This document shows, in pieces, positions 1-9,141 of a DNA stretch of 64,000 nucleotides. The notes under the pieces were generated by a model, which saw only the letters and a list, made by a program, of their open reading frames with translations, did no database searches and was not told the DNA's origin. Location of the stretch: contig CALFSX010000277.1 of the NCBI GenBank assembly GCA_937916515.1, positions 27,506 through 91,505 on the forward strand, written 5' to 3'. Positions within the stretch are counted from its first letter, which is position 1. Every line of letters starts with the position of its first letter. Position numbers and translations under genes: made by a program. Source of the stretch: an uncultured Planctomycetaceae bacterium (GTDB lineage Bacteria > Planctomycetota > Planctomycetia > Planctomycetales > Planctomycetaceae).

Positions 1-1
1 C

Positions 2-697
2 AGCGGCAAAGAACTGGTGCGTTGGAAATATCATCGTTACATTCGCAACTATCTTCGTTGTATCAAAGGCGTGGATGAAAGCGTTGGACAGTTGATGGAC
101 TTCCTGAAGCAGAACAACCTGGAAGAAAATACGATTGTTATTTATTCATCAGATCAGGGTTTCTATCTTGGCGATCACGGCTGGTTTGATAAACGCTGGA
201 TGTACGAAGAATCTTTGAAGATGCCTTTGATTGTGAAGTGGCCAGGCGTTGCCAAACCGGGCAGTGTTAACACTGATCTTGTTCAAAACCTGGACTACGC
301 AGAAACGTTTCTGGAAGTGGCGGGCGCTGCAGTTCCTGAAGATATGCAGGGCAAATCACTGGTGCCGCTGTTAAAGGGCGAAACGCCTGCTGACTGGCGA
401 AAATCCATCTATTACCACTACTACGAATATCCCAGCGTTCACATGGTCGCTCGCCATAACGGAATTCGCAATGAACGTTACAAGCTGATTCAGTTCTATC
501 AGTTTGGCGAATGGGAGTTTTACGATCTTGAAAAAGACCCGGATGAGTTGCAAAACGAATACTCGAATCCGGACTATGCAGACATCGTGAAGTCGCTGAA
601 AGTCGATCTGGAAAAGCTTCGTGTGCAGTACAACGACACGTCGGACATGCAGGTGATGTCGAAGGAGTGGCAATCGACAGTTCGTGAGAGCCATTGA
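2..697 (+). CDS. Sulfatase, C-terminal part (5' end outside window)
   Basis: The reading frame is open to the left window edge, so only the last 231 residues are seen and the N-terminal half with the formylglycine cysteine is missing. The visible part has the sulfatase C-terminal pattern: a [14 protein letters not shown] helix, a SSDQG...GDHGW core that in this family carries metal and substrate ligands, then a long C-terminal subdomain of the DUF4976 kind. The family hydrolyses sulfate esters, in planctomycetes usually of algal or mucin polysaccharides, and is normally exported. The substrate cannot be told from this part. It ends 104 bases before the next gene, which lies on the same strand. 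Confidence 0.9.
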   Translation, partial: SGKELVRWKYHRYIRNYLRCIKGVDESVGQLMDFLKQNNLEENTIVIYSSDQGFYLGDHGWFDKRWMYEESLKMPLIVKWPGVAKPGSVNTDLVQNLDYAETFLEVAGAAVPEDMQGKSLVPLLKGETPADWRKSIYYHYYEYPSVHMVARHNGIRNERYKLIQFYQFGEWEFYDLEKDPDELQNEYSNPDYADIVKSLKVDLEKLRVQYNDTSDMQVMSKEWQSTVRESH

Positions 698-801
698 TTT
701 TCATTGCTGTTGAACTGGAAGCATGGTGCGGCGAACAAGGATGTTCGTCGCACTTTTTGTTTGAATCTTTTGTAACTGTTTGGCAAGCGGAAACTGAGTC
801 T

Positions 802-2418
802 ATGAGCTACGACTGCATCATCATTGGCGGTGGACACAACGGGCTTGTCTGTTCGTCGTATCTGGCAAAAGCCGGTTGGAAGGTGCTTGTTCTGGAGCGC
901 CGCCCCATGGTCGGCGGCGCTTGTGTGACGGAAGAATTGTGGCCAGGCTTCAAGGTGTCTACGGCTGCATATGTGGTGAGTTTACTGCTGCCTGAAATTG
1001 AACGGGACATGCAGTTGCAGAAGTACGGGTATGAAGTACTGCGACGCGTTCCGTCTTCGTTCACACCATTTGAAGACGGACGCTCGTTGATTCTTGGCCC
1101 GGATGCGGAACAGAATCGGCGTGAAATCAGCAAGTTCTCAATCAATGACGCAGAAGCATGGCCAAAGTATGAAGGGTTGTTGACGGCAGTTGCCGAGAAG
1201 CTGGAACCAATTCTAAGTGCGACGGCACCCGATCTGTTACCGCTGCCGAAGACGTGGCGTCGTCGTTCTTTGGGAAAGAAAATTCGCGATGCTCGAACGG
1301 CTCATAGCCTGTACAAGGCATTTGAATCATTGGGCGAAACCATGCCCGAAGCAATTGAATTATTAACGGGAGCGGCTCGCCCAATTCTTGACCGCTGGTT
1401 TGAATCGCCCGAACTGAAAGGCACACTGGCGACAGATGCCGTCATTGGAAATTTTCAATCCGTGGCAGCTCCCGGAACCGCGTATGTGTTGCTGCACCAT
1501 GTCATGGGATCGTCCGGGGGAGCTCGCGGCGTTTGGGGCTATGTAAAAAGTGGCATGGGTGCGTTGTCGGAAGCGATGGCGTCGTCAGCGCGTGAGGCTG
1601 GCGTTGAGATTCGCACAAATTCATCGGTGGCGGAAATTCTTGTCAGTGCTGGCAAAGTGCGGGGTGTGCGTTTGGATAATGGTGAAGAACTGGCGGCCGG
1701 TTGTGTTGCATCGAACGTCGATGCCAACCTGACCTTTCGAAAGATGCTGGACGAAAGTCATCTTCCGGATCACTTTGTAAAGGCCGTTGATCGCATCGAT
1801 TACAGCAGTGCCACCATGAAGATAAATCTGGCGCTGAAAGAACTTCCAGACTTTACGTGTATGCCGGGTAAGGACGTTGGTCCTCAGCATTGTGGCACCA
1901 TTCATATCAACGCCGGAATTCAGGATATCGAAAATGCCTGGTTTGATGCTCAACAAGGTATTCCTTCGCGAAAGCCAATTGTTGAAATGACGATTCCAAC
2001 ATCAGTGGATCGGTCGATTGCACCGGACGGCCATCATGTGGCTTCTTTGTTCGTGCAATACGCGCCTTATCAGTTAGCAAACGGACAATGGGACGAAGCT
2101 ACAAAGAACGCATTCGCCGACCAGTGCCTGAACGAAATCGCCAGGTATGCACCCAACATTCGCGACGCCGTTTTGCATCGGCAGATTCTGTCGCCCGTTG
2201 ATCTGGAATCTGTGTATGGGCTGACAGGTGGCAACATCTTTCAGGGGGCGATGCCGTTGCATCAGCTGTTCAGTATGCGTCCCGTGCCAGGCTGGGCCGA
2301 CTATCGAACTCCGGTTGATCGCCTGTACCTGTGCGGCAGTGCGGCTCATCCGGGCGGAGGCGTCATGGGTGCCTGCGGTCGGAATGCCGCCATGGAAATG
2401 TTGCGAGACGGGCGATAG
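802..2418 (+). CDS. FAD-dependent oxidoreductase, PYROXD2 / phytoene desaturase-like
   Basis: This is a 538-residue flavoprotein. The start at 802 puts the FAD-binding GGGHNG motif at residues 9-14, as usual for the family; the frame is open further upstream to 694, but that extension looks non-coding. VLERRPMVGGA follows the Rossmann motif, and the C-terminal LCGSAAHPGGGVMGACGRNAA segment is the second FAD-contact motif of phytoene-desaturase-type amine-oxidase-fold enzymes. The closest named relatives I recognise are PYROXD2-like proteins, whose substrate is not known. No carotenoid genes are near, so I do not call it crtI. It follows the sulfatase on the same strand and may be co-transcribed with it. 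Confidence 0.8.
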   Translation: MSYDCIIIGGGHNGLVCSSYLAKAGWKVLVLERRPMVGGACVTEELWPGFKVSTAAYVVSLLLPEIERDMQLQKYGYEVLRRVPSSFTPFEDGRSLILGPDAEQNRREISKFSINDAEAWPKYEGLLTAVAEKLEPILSATAPDLLPLPKTWRRRSLGKKIRDARTAHSLYKAFESLGETMPEAIELLTGAARPILDRWFESPELKGTLATDAVIGNFQSVAAPGTAYVLLHHVMGSSGGARGVWGYVKSGMGALSEAMASSAREAGVEIRTNSSVAEILVSAGKVRGVRLDNGEELAAGCVASNVDANLTFRKMLDESHLPDHFVKAVDRIDYSSATMKINLALKELPDFTCMPGKDVGPQHCGTIHINAGIQDIENAWFDAQQGIPSRKPIVEMTIPTSVDRSIAPDGHHVASLFVQYAPYQLANGQWDEATKNAFADQCLNEIARYAPNIRDAVLHRQILSPVDLESVYGLTGGNIFQGAMPLHQLFSMRPVPGWADYRTPVDRLYLCGSAAHPGGGVMGACGRNAAMEMLRDGR

Positions 2419-2490
2419 ATTTGTGGCGTTAAATTAATCTGCGCGTCACAGGGCACGAACACGGGCCCAAGCATTGTCTGTGCATGCATC

Positions 2491-3171
2491 TTAGTTCGGG
2501 CTGGAGATCTGCTTCAGGTAGTAAGCAAGATCTTTTTGCAGCTGCAGCAGGTTTTGCCAATTCACCCACGGAACTTCCACGAAAGCGTCAGGAGTCGGTT
2601 CTTCACCTTCGGCGGCTTCAAAAGCGACGTCTCTAAGTCGTTCGTGAATGTAGGCCAGAACATCGCTGGCGCGTGCTCGCTGGCTGGGTTCCAGATTCGT
2701 TGGCAAAGGCGGCGCGCCTGCGGGGAATAGTGGTATTTGCAGGTTTTCCGGAGTCACATCCGCAGACACCTGAAGATCTTTCGAAGATCCTCCCATCGCG
2801 TAATGGTCTGAAAGATATTTCAGAGGATTCAGCGAGGCGACTTCGATACCGATTGCTTTAGCATATCCGGCAATCTGTTCGTCGCTGCCGTAAAGCAGTG
2901 TGCAGCGACCAATTTGAATATGGTCGCCCGGCTGAAGCACTCGCAACTGCACGGGATGTCCGTTGACGCGGCTGCCATTTGTGCTGTTGAGATCTGTCAG
3001 AATGATCTGTCCGCGATCTTCCTGCAGCTTGGCATGAACGCGGCTTACTCGTTCATCGTTTAACTGGATAACATTGTCTTCTTCTCTGCCGATTGTAACG
3101 GGAGTGGAAAGCTGGTCGTAAATACGACCTCGCTCCAGCCCTTCAAGAACTGACAGGGTCAACAATGTCAT
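2491..3171 (-). CDS. FHA-domain protein
   Basis: This 226-residue cytoplasmic protein has a forkhead-associated domain at about residues 4-95. The phosphothreonine-binding signature is complete: G28-R29, S43-R44-x-H46 and N62-STNG-66. Such domains bind phosphothreonine peptides and often serve as readers of Ser/Thr kinase signalling. The rest has no recognised domain; it includes a Pro-rich stretch and a C-terminal region with two Trp residues and a likely amphipathic helix. No kinase or secretion gene is adjacent. It is convergent with the upstream flavoprotein gene, 72 bases apart. Confidence 0.85.
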   Translation of the reverse strand: MTLLTLSVLEGLERGRIYDQLSTPVTIGREEDNVIQLNDERVSRVHAKLQEDRGQIILTDLNSTNGSRVNGHPVQLRVLQPGDHIQIGRCTLLYGSDEQIAGYAKAIGIEVASLNPLKYLSDHYAMGGSSKDLQVSADVTPENLQIPLFPAGAPPLPTNLEPSQRARASDVLAYIHERLRDVAFEAAEGEEPTPDAFVEVPWVNWQNLLQLQKDLAYYLKQISSPN

Positions 3172-3219
3172 CGAAGTGATCCGATTTCTAATTCGTTTGT
3201 TTGGCTCATGGCCATAAGT

Positions 3220-4164
3220 CTATTGATAGAGCGGGCTTGTACGTGACTTCCACGGATCTTCGCGCTGCTTAACGTATGCATCAAAGAAGTCTGCAATGTT
3301 TTGTTCCATTGTTGTTTTGGCCTTGTCCAGCAGAAAGCCCTCAGCCGTGTATTTTTTGTCGCCAGCTTCACCAACGATTTTGCGAGCGGCGTCGGTTGTG
3401 TTTTTGAGTTCCAGGAACTTGAACACTGACTGCGCAGATTTTTCTTCGCTGCGGTCTGATGAGTTGTAGTACACATTGACGGCGATCCCCTTGGACGGAT
3501 CAGCGATGCCTCGCGTAATCGCTGTTGTATTGATTCCTCGAACAGGCGACCTTGGGCTGAGCATCATGATTGCTCGCACATCCTGTCCTTTGGGCGTTCT
3601 GGCTGCCAACGTGGGAGCGTCCGGCCACGGCTTCTTCAGCCAATCGCTGAGTGTGAAGGCCGATGCGACCATGCAGCTGGAACCAGCAGCGGCAATCCCA
3701 AGTTTTCGGATGTTAAGCTTTTCGTTCTGATGTTCTTTCAGAAGAAAGTCTTTGACAGCTTCAAGGTCCTGAGTCGCCATCAGAGCGTAGTCGTTAGTGC
3801 CCAGCTTTGTGTATTTTTCACGCTCCGATTCTTCAACGTCAGGAACGCTTTCGCCATGTTTTCTAAGGTCGACTGTAACCACCGCAAAGTCTTTTTTCTG
3901 CAGCACTTTTGCCATGCTTTCCCAGACCTTGCGAGTTCGGCTGGCAGAATCTTCAATTCCTTCGGCGCTGGGAATCAGGATGACTACGGGGGCTTCTTTC
4001 CCCTTGCTGGATGGGAAGTACGTTATGTGTATGGGCCATCCATCTGCTGCGCTAAGCGTATGATCAACGGCTGAAGCATTTGCCTGAGCACGCGCGTCGG
4101 CTGTCAGGAAGGAAAGCCCGAAACATACGGTGAAGATCGCGAGAAATTTTGCAGGTAGTTTCAT
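3220..4164 (-). CDS. Secreted alpha/beta hydrolase-fold protein
   Basis: The protein has 314 residues when started at the ATG at 4164, which places a clean signal peptide (KLPAKFLAIFTVCFGLSF...ADARAQA) at the N-terminus; a start six codons upstream at 4182 is also open. The fold is suggested by VVILIPSAEG, then VVTVDLRKHGES (D and HG after strand beta-4), then LGIAAAGSSCMVASA at the nucleophile-elbow position. The elbow reads G-S-S-C-M rather than G-x-S-x-G, so the enzyme may be divergent or inactive. It resembles dienelactone-hydrolase-like periplasmic proteins. Substrate unknown. Confidence 0.65.
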   Translation of the reverse strand: MKLPAKFLAIFTVCFGLSFLTADARAQANASAVDHTLSAADGWPIHITYFPSSKGKEAPVVILIPSAEGIEDSASRTRKVWESMAKVLQKKDFAVVTVDLRKHGESVPDVEESEREKYTKLGTNDYALMATQDLEAVKDFLLKEHQNEKLNIRKLGIAAAGSSCMVASAFTLSDWLKKPWPDAPTLAARTPKGQDVRAIMMLSPRSPVRGINTTAITRGIADPSKGIAVNVYYNSSDRSEEKSAQSVFKFLELKNTTDAARKIVGEAGDKKYTAEGFLLDKAKTTMEQNIADFFDAYVKQREDPWKSRTSPLYQ

Positions 4165-4589
4165 ACTGACATCCTCATCCATCTAGATCTCATCTGCCAT
4201 TCAACGTTGTTGTTATGGCGGCACGTCGAATACACGCCAAAAAGGGGGATTTAGCGCAAGTCTAGTCTACGTCTCGTTATAAGAGCGGTCAAATCATCCA
4301 GAATGCGAACCGTAACGCTTCCGGCAGCCTTGAAAGCAAAAACAGGCGATTCTGGAATAGGAAATATGAACTTTATGGCGTTCTGATTGAAAAACGTGAG
4401 GGGAAACCCGCCTTTCTGCTGCAGTGTTGTTGCGGCGATGAGGCGTGTTTGCAGAATCGTTTTACTTGATACAGAAGTAAGTTTGGCCGACCTGTTTCGA
4501 TTGGCCAAAGCCGGGTATGCCAGCATTTATGGCTGGCGATCCATTCAGGATACAGGTGTACCCTGCTCTCTCCGATTTCGTCGCATTGT
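4165..4589. other. Intergenic gap with one small hairpin
   Basis: No convincing gene is seen; the short ORFs here have no recognisable motif or start signal. A hairpin with 6-bp arms (GCCAGC at 4519-4524, GCTGGC at 4532-4537) lies about 55 bases downstream of the sulfatase stop on the minus strand. It lacks a T-run and may or may not stop transcription. Confidence 0.4.
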
Positions 4590-6074
4590 TCAGTCTGCTG
4601 TGGGAAGAAATTTCAGCAGGCTGGCAACCGTTTCCGGACGCGATTCGGCGATGTTTTCAACTGGATCCGGGCTGGTGCGAATATCGTAGAGTTCAATATG
4701 GCTTGCCTGTTCACGCTTGTTCGGATCACGTTTGTTTGGGTTAACAATCAGGCGATAACTTTGATCGCGGATGCTAACCGATTTCTGCCAATAGCTGATT
4801 GCTACGGGTTTGACGGATTCGGCTTCGCCGGTTAACAAAGGCTTCAGGCTGATTCCGTCCAGTGGCTTGCTTGTTCTGGTGAAACCTGGCTGGCATAGAT
4901 CAATCAAAGTTGGGTAAATGTCGATCGATTCCACCAGCGCCTGGCATGGTGTTCCAGGTTGCGAAACTCCCGGGGCACGGATAATCAGCGTGCTTTTGTT
5001 GGCCCGTTCAAACGGACTGTGCTTGCCCCAGATGGCGGTGTCTCCAAGGTGCCACCCGTGATCTCCCCAGACCACGACGATGGTGTTTTTGTCCAATCCG
5101 CTTTCTTTTAGTTCCGAAAGTACTCGACCAACCTGGCGATCCACGTAACGCACGCACGCCAGATATGCTCGCCGAGCCTGCAAAGAATCCGCTTCGCTAA
5201 GCGGCCAGGTTTTCTTCATGCCGGAAGCGTATTTATAGAACTCACCGCTTTTGTGCCAGTGAGGCGAATCTGATTTTTCGGGCGCTGCAATTGGCGGAAT
5301 GGCCTTTTGTCGAAATGCGTCCCAGTCTTGTTTGGGTGCCACAAAGGGCAAGTGTGGCTTGAAGAATCCCAGCCCCATAAAGAACGGTTTGTCGGATTGC
5401 CTCAGCACTTTCAGTTGCTTAATCGCAGCGGTAGCCATCATACCGTCGGGCAGGTCGTCGTCATTTTCGACGGTGAATTCCATCAGGTCCTTATTGTTAT
5501 TTCCGTCTTCTCGATGGCGTCCATTTGCATACGCGAAAAAGATTCCCCAGCCGCGCTTCCAGTCGCCAAACGGTGTGAGTTTGTCGTCCCATGCATGAGG
5601 CATTTCATCGCGACCGTCGCCCTTGCCGTTGTATTCGTAGACGCGACCGTCTGCGGTGTGTGAGATCTTTCCAATAAGCGTTGTGTGATAGCCGCTGCGT
5701 CGGAACAGTTCCGGCATCGACTGAGCGCCCGGTTGTTGTTTCACATTCAATGCCGTTTTGCCGGAATACATGGCGCCGTTGCCGAGTGCTCCTGAAGTGG
5801 CTGGGCTTTGGCCGGTCAGCATGGCGTATCGAGAAGCTCCGCAGGTCGCGACCTGAACGAAGTGATTTGTGAACAAAGTTCCTTCGCTGGCCAATTGGTC
5901 CAGGTGAGGGCTTTCCACATATGATAGTCCATAGCATCCAAGCTCTGTCCGGAGATCGTCGATCGCGATAAACAGCACGTTGGGAGATTCCGCCGCCGAT
6001 AGAGTTCCGGCAAGACCGATAATCGCGAACGCCGGAATCCATTTTCTAAAAATGCTGCGTACGTATGCCGTCAT
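4590..6074 (-). CDS. Sulfatase, iduronate-2-sulfatase-like
   Basis: This is a 494-residue exported sulfatase with an N-terminal signal peptide (hydrophobic stretch about residues 12-27). NVLFIAIDDLR supplies the two metal-binding aspartates at 39-40. C78-G-A-S-R fits the C-x-(A/P)-S-R sequence whose cysteine is converted to formylglycine. GDHGWHLGD further on is the C-terminal metal and substrate motif, and the region around GKHSPFERANKSTLI is typical of the iduronate-2-sulfatase subgroup. The family removes 2-O-sulfate or similar groups from sulfated glycans in the periplasm or outside the cell. The gene is complete and monocistronic in appearance. The true glycan is not deducible. Confidence 0.9.
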   Translation of the reverse strand: MTAYVRSIFRKWIPAFAIIGLAGTLSAAESPNVLFIAIDDLRTELGCYGLSYVESPHLDQLASEGTLFTNHFVQVATCGASRYAMLTGQSPATSGALGNGAMYSGKTALNVKQQPGAQSMPELFRRSGYHTTLIGKISHTADGRVYEYNGKGDGRDEMPHAWDDKLTPFGDWKRGWGIFFAYANGRHREDGNNNKDLMEFTVENDDDLPDGMMATAAIKQLKVLRQSDKPFFMGLGFFKPHLPFVAPKQDWDAFRQKAIPPIAAPEKSDSPHWHKSGEFYKYASGMKKTWPLSEADSLQARRAYLACVRYVDRQVGRVLSELKESGLDKNTIVVVWGDHGWHLGDTAIWGKHSPFERANKSTLIIRAPGVSQPGTPCQALVESIDIYPTLIDLCQPGFTRTSKPLDGISLKPLLTGEAESVKPVAISYWQKSVSIRDQSYRLIVNPNKRDPNKREQASHIELYDIRTSPDPVENIAESRPETVASLLKFLPTAD

Positions 6075-6388
6075 GAAAGTTTCTTTCTGGTCAGAAAACA
6101 GCGATGATTAAGCGGCAAACTAGAATTGGAATCAACGTAGAACCGCGTTTGGTGAGCGTCATTTTGAACAGGCGTGGACCGGAATACAACGCAAGTGTTC
6201 CAGCTTGCGAAACAGCTCGTTTATTCTGGCGATATTAAGTGCGGTGGGCGTACCGGAAATTGACGGCAACACAATCTGAGCGGTGGGTATCCGAAACCAA
6301 TTGGGTGGCGGCTAAGAAAAGTGTCAAAGCTGTCAGGAACACTTGAGTGAGTTTGAACACGGTTGCTGCAGGAAAGATTTTAACCATA
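6075..6388. other. Divergent intergenic region
   Basis: This 314-base gap lies between the divergently transcribed sulfatase and NUDIX genes and must contain both promoters. I see no clear -35/-10 pair, operator or repeat in it. Confidence 0.5.
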
Positions 6389-6970
6389 ATGAAGTCCGTC
6401 CCAATCGAAAATTCGTGGAGCTTCTGTCCACGCTGCGGCACCAGGTCTGAAGTTGCATCCGGCAATCCATTTGCCTGCAGTGAGTGCAGGTATACTCACT
6501 ATTTCAGTCCATGTACGGCAGTCGGAGCGTTGATTGTTGATGCGTCAAATCAAATGCTGTTTATTGTTCGTGGCAAAGATCCCGGCAAGGGAAAACTGGG
6601 ACTGCCGGGCGGATTTGTTGACTCGAAAGAAACCGCCGAAACCGCTTTGATTCGTGAGATCAAAGAAGAGCTTAATTTGGATGTTTCAGGCTTTGAATAT
6701 CTGGCGTCGTTTCCCAATGAATATGCGTATGGTGGCGTGATTATTCCTGTGACGGATCTGTTCTTTGTTACTCGAGTTGCAAGTCTGGAAAACATTGTGA
6801 TTCAGGAAGTGGAAGTTCACGACTGGAAGTTTCTGAATGTGCAGGATGTCCTCGCGGATATGCTGGCCTTCAGAACTCACGAACAGGCAATCGAGGCATT
6901 TCGGTCGGCGAATTCGGAGCACGGCGACGCGACGTTTGGAGTAGGCGTTGGCAGCCGCAGGTTCAAATGA
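6389..6970 (+). CDS. NUDIX hydrolase with N-terminal zinc ribbon
   Basis: This is a 193-residue protein. The ATG at 6389 is preferred over the longer frame from 6347 because it sits just before a zinc ribbon with C13-P-x-C16 and C30-x-x-C33. The NUDIX box runs from G75 to L97: G75, E81, R89-E90 and E93-E94 match the consensus, with Asn96 at the usual final Gly position. The zinc-ribbon plus NUDIX layout resembles NADH pyrophosphatase (NudC) and ADP-ribose hydrolases, but the NudC SQPWPFPxS motif is not present. It probably hydrolyses a nucleoside-diphosphate-linked compound in the cytoplasm. Confidence 0.85.
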   Translation: MKSVPIENSWSFCPRCGTRSEVASGNPFACSECRYTHYFSPCTAVGALIVDASNQMLFIVRGKDPGKGKLGLPGGFVDSKETAETALIREIKEELNLDVSGFEYLASFPNEYAYGGVIIPVTDLFFVTRVASLENIVIQEVEVHDWKFLNVQDVLADMLAFRTHEQAIEAFRSANSEHGDATFGVGVGSRRFK

Positions 6971-7161
6971 CTTGCTGAGGCTGCTTATGGGCTTTTGGTA
7001 GTGATCGAGCTGACCTGGTGCTCTTTTATATCTTCATTTTGGGTTAGCCGGAGTCGCCAGACTTCGAAGTTCGACTGTAAGTGGCGTGAACTCTGCCGAG
7101 TCCAGTTACAGCAACCGCCCCGAATTTTTAACGGTGACAAAGCACGAGTTGAGTTCGGTCC

Positions 7162-7199
7162 AAAAAAAATGGCTGGCTTCCGTGAAGAAGCCAGCCATT
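7162..7199 (-). terminator. Rho-independent terminator of rpsA
   Basis: A perfect 13-bp stem (7168-7180 with 7187-7199, loop of six) is followed in the minus-strand transcript by a run of eight U. It lies 29 bases beyond the S1 stop codon, the classic position for an intrinsic terminator. Confidence 0.95.
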
Positions 7200-7227
7200 G
7201 AATTAACTTGCGAAACGACCGTTGAGA

Positions 7228-9141
7228 TTACTCAGCTGGTGTTTCTTCTGTTGCGTCGGTGTCGGCAGCAGCTTCAGGAGCTGCTTCTGCTTCTTCCGGC
7301 TTTTCTTCGTCGGCAGCAGAACCGCCCATGCTGAACAGTGGGCCAGCACCGGCTCCCATTCCGCCCTTCAGGTCCTCTGGTCGTTTTGTTGCTGTCGTTG
7401 CAGCAGCTCCGCCAACGCCACCACCAGCGGTTGCGCCCGCTTCGCCAGCAGCTTCGGCAGCTGCAGCTTCACGAATTTCTTCGTCTGAACGGCAGCTCAG
7501 GCCGATCTTGCGATCAGCGGTGTCGACTCGAAGAATGCGAACTTCCAGTTCATCGCCAACGTTGACCATGCTTTCAGGGTGTTCAACCTTGTGGTCAGCC
7601 AGTTCAGAAACGTGAAGCAGGCCTTCCAGTTCGTCTTCCAGTTCTACAAACACGCCAAAGTTGGTGATCTTTGTGACCTTGCCTTTGACGCTGCTGCCTG
7701 GGCTGTACTTTTCTGGAATCGTTGTTTCCCATGGGTCATCAGCAAGCTGCTTCAGGCCCAGAGCGATACGACGACGATCCTGATCGACAGACAGAATTTC
7801 GCATTCAAGCGGCTCGCCCTTTTTGAGCATTTCGTTTGAGTGTGCGATTTTGCGAGTCCACGACATGTCGCTGATGTGCAGCAGGCCGTCAACGCCTTCT
7901 TCCAGTTCAATAAACGCACCGTAGTTGGTGAGGTTACGAACGGTACCCGAAACTTTGGTTCCGACGGCGTATTTGTCAACAACGTTGTCCCATGGGTTGG
8001 ACTGAGTCTGCTTCATACCCAGAGAAATTTCCTGCTTCTCTTCGTTGATGCCCAGAACCATCACTTCAACGACGTCGCCAATGCTGACCAGTTCGCTTGG
8101 GTGGTTAACGCGACGTGTCCATGACATTTCGCTGATGTGAACCAGACCTTCGATACCGTCTTCCAGTTTGACAAACGCACCGTAAGACAGCACGTTGACA
8201 ACTTCGCCCTTGATAACAGTGTCCACTGGATACTGTTCTGCGACGTTTTCCCATGGACTCTTTGTCTTCTGCTTCAGACCAAGAGCGATCTTTTCTTTTT
8301 CGTAATCGATGTTCAAAACCATCACTTCGATCTTTTCGTCGATCTTGACCATTTCGGTCGGATGGTTGATTCGTCCCCAGCTCATGTCGGTGATGTGCAG
8401 CAGGCCATCGATACCGCCAAGGTCCACGAACGCACCGAAGTCTGCAATGTTCTTGACGGTACCCTGACGCAGGTGGCCGATTTCCAGAACTTCCAGCAGA
8501 GCTTTCTTTTCTTTTTCGCGAGCTTCTTCGATCAGGCGACGTCGAGAAACAACGATGTTTCGTCGAGCTTCGTCGATCTTAAGAATCATGCATTCAATAT
8601 CGTTGCCGATGTAGTCTGCAATGTCGGAAGGTCGACGAACGTCAACCTGACTGGCTGGCAGAAAGACGTTGACGCCGTTCTTGACAACCATGTCGCCGTC
8701 CATTTCGCGACCGATGGCAACCAGAAGACCACCTTTGATCTTGCGAACAACCGGGCCCTTGACGATGTCGCCTTCGTTGTGTGTCTTGATGATGTCTTCC
8801 CAATCGCGTACGCGACGGGCTTTTTTCATCGACAGAACGATCAGGCCAATGCTGTCTTCGAATTCTTCAAGCAGAACCTCGATCTTTGAGCCAACGGCTG
8901 GAAGAACTTCACCGTCTTCCCATTCTTCGCGTTGGATCACTCCTTCGCTCTTGTATCCAATATCAACGACTACTTCTTCAGAATCGACGCGGACAACTGT
9001 GCCCACAAGGATGTCGTTGATGTCGTAGGTCTGAGCTTCTTCGTTAATGACGTCTTCGAGCATGTCGAACGAGGCGTCCATGACTGCCTCAAGTTCTGTG
9101 TCGTCTACATCAAATTCACGAAGGAGGTGACGGTCTACCAT
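7228..9141 (-). CDS. rpsA: 30S ribosomal protein S1
   Basis: This 637-residue protein has six S1 (OB-fold) RNA-binding repeats. The last four are the most regular, each with a G-x-V-x-N/K-I/L-x-x-(F/Y)-GAF(V)-x-L core followed by GL(L/V)H(I/V)S(E/D)MSW or a close variant. The C-terminal 95 residues are Ala/Gly/Glu-rich and low in complexity. S1 binds mRNA leaders on the 30S subunit and helps start translation. The start at 9141 has no Shine-Dalgarno sequence upstream, as is common for rpsA. Codons 4-7 contain a ten-base match to the 16S rRNA 3' tail (see findings). The gene is monocistronic and closed by a strong terminator. Confidence 0.97.
   Translation of the reverse strand: MVDRHLLREFDVDDTELEAVMDASFDMLEDVINEEAQTYDINDILVGTVVRVDSEEVVVDIGYKSEGVIQREEWEDGEVLPAVGSKIEVLLEEFEDSIGLIVLSMKKARRVRDWEDIIKTHNEGDIVKGPVVRKIKGGLLVAIGREMDGDMVVKNGVNVFLPASQVDVRRPSDIADYIGNDIECMILKIDEARRNIVVSRRRLIEEAREKEKKALLEVLEIGHLRQGTVKNIADFGAFVDLGGIDGLLHITDMSWGRINHPTEMVKIDEKIEVMVLNIDYEKEKIALGLKQKTKSPWENVAEQYPVDTVIKGEVVNVLSYGAFVKLEDGIEGLVHISEMSWTRRVNHPSELVSIGDVVEVMVLGINEEKQEISLGMKQTQSNPWDNVVDKYAVGTKVSGTVRNLTNYGAFIELEEGVDGLLHISDMSWTRKIAHSNEMLKKGEPLECEILSVDQDRRRIALGLKQLADDPWETTIPEKYSPGSSVKGKVTKITNFGVFVELEDELEGLLHVSELADHKVEHPESMVNVGDELEVRILRVDTADRKIGLSCRSDEEIREAAAAEAAGEAGATAGGGVGGAAATTATKRPEDLKGGMGAGAGPLFSMGGSAADEEKPEEAEAAPEAAADTDATEETPAE

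Noticed and set aside
802..2418. Carotenoid phytoene desaturase (crtI) assignment
   Set aside because: The fold matches, but no phytoene synthase or other carotenoid gene is near and the sequence is closer to PYROXD2-like proteins.
4387..4689. 100-residue plus-strand ORF
   Set aside because: It overlaps the end of the sulfatase gene on the other strand and has no recognisable content.
8137..8889. 250-residue plus-strand ORF
   Set aside because: It is the antisense shadow of the repeated S1 domains of rpsA; no motif or start signal.
9121..9130. AAGGAGGTGA on the plus strand as a Shine-Dalgarno sequence
   Set aside because: It lies inside rpsA and points to no plausible plus-strand gene; it is better read as the complement of the anti-SD match in the rpsA mRNA.
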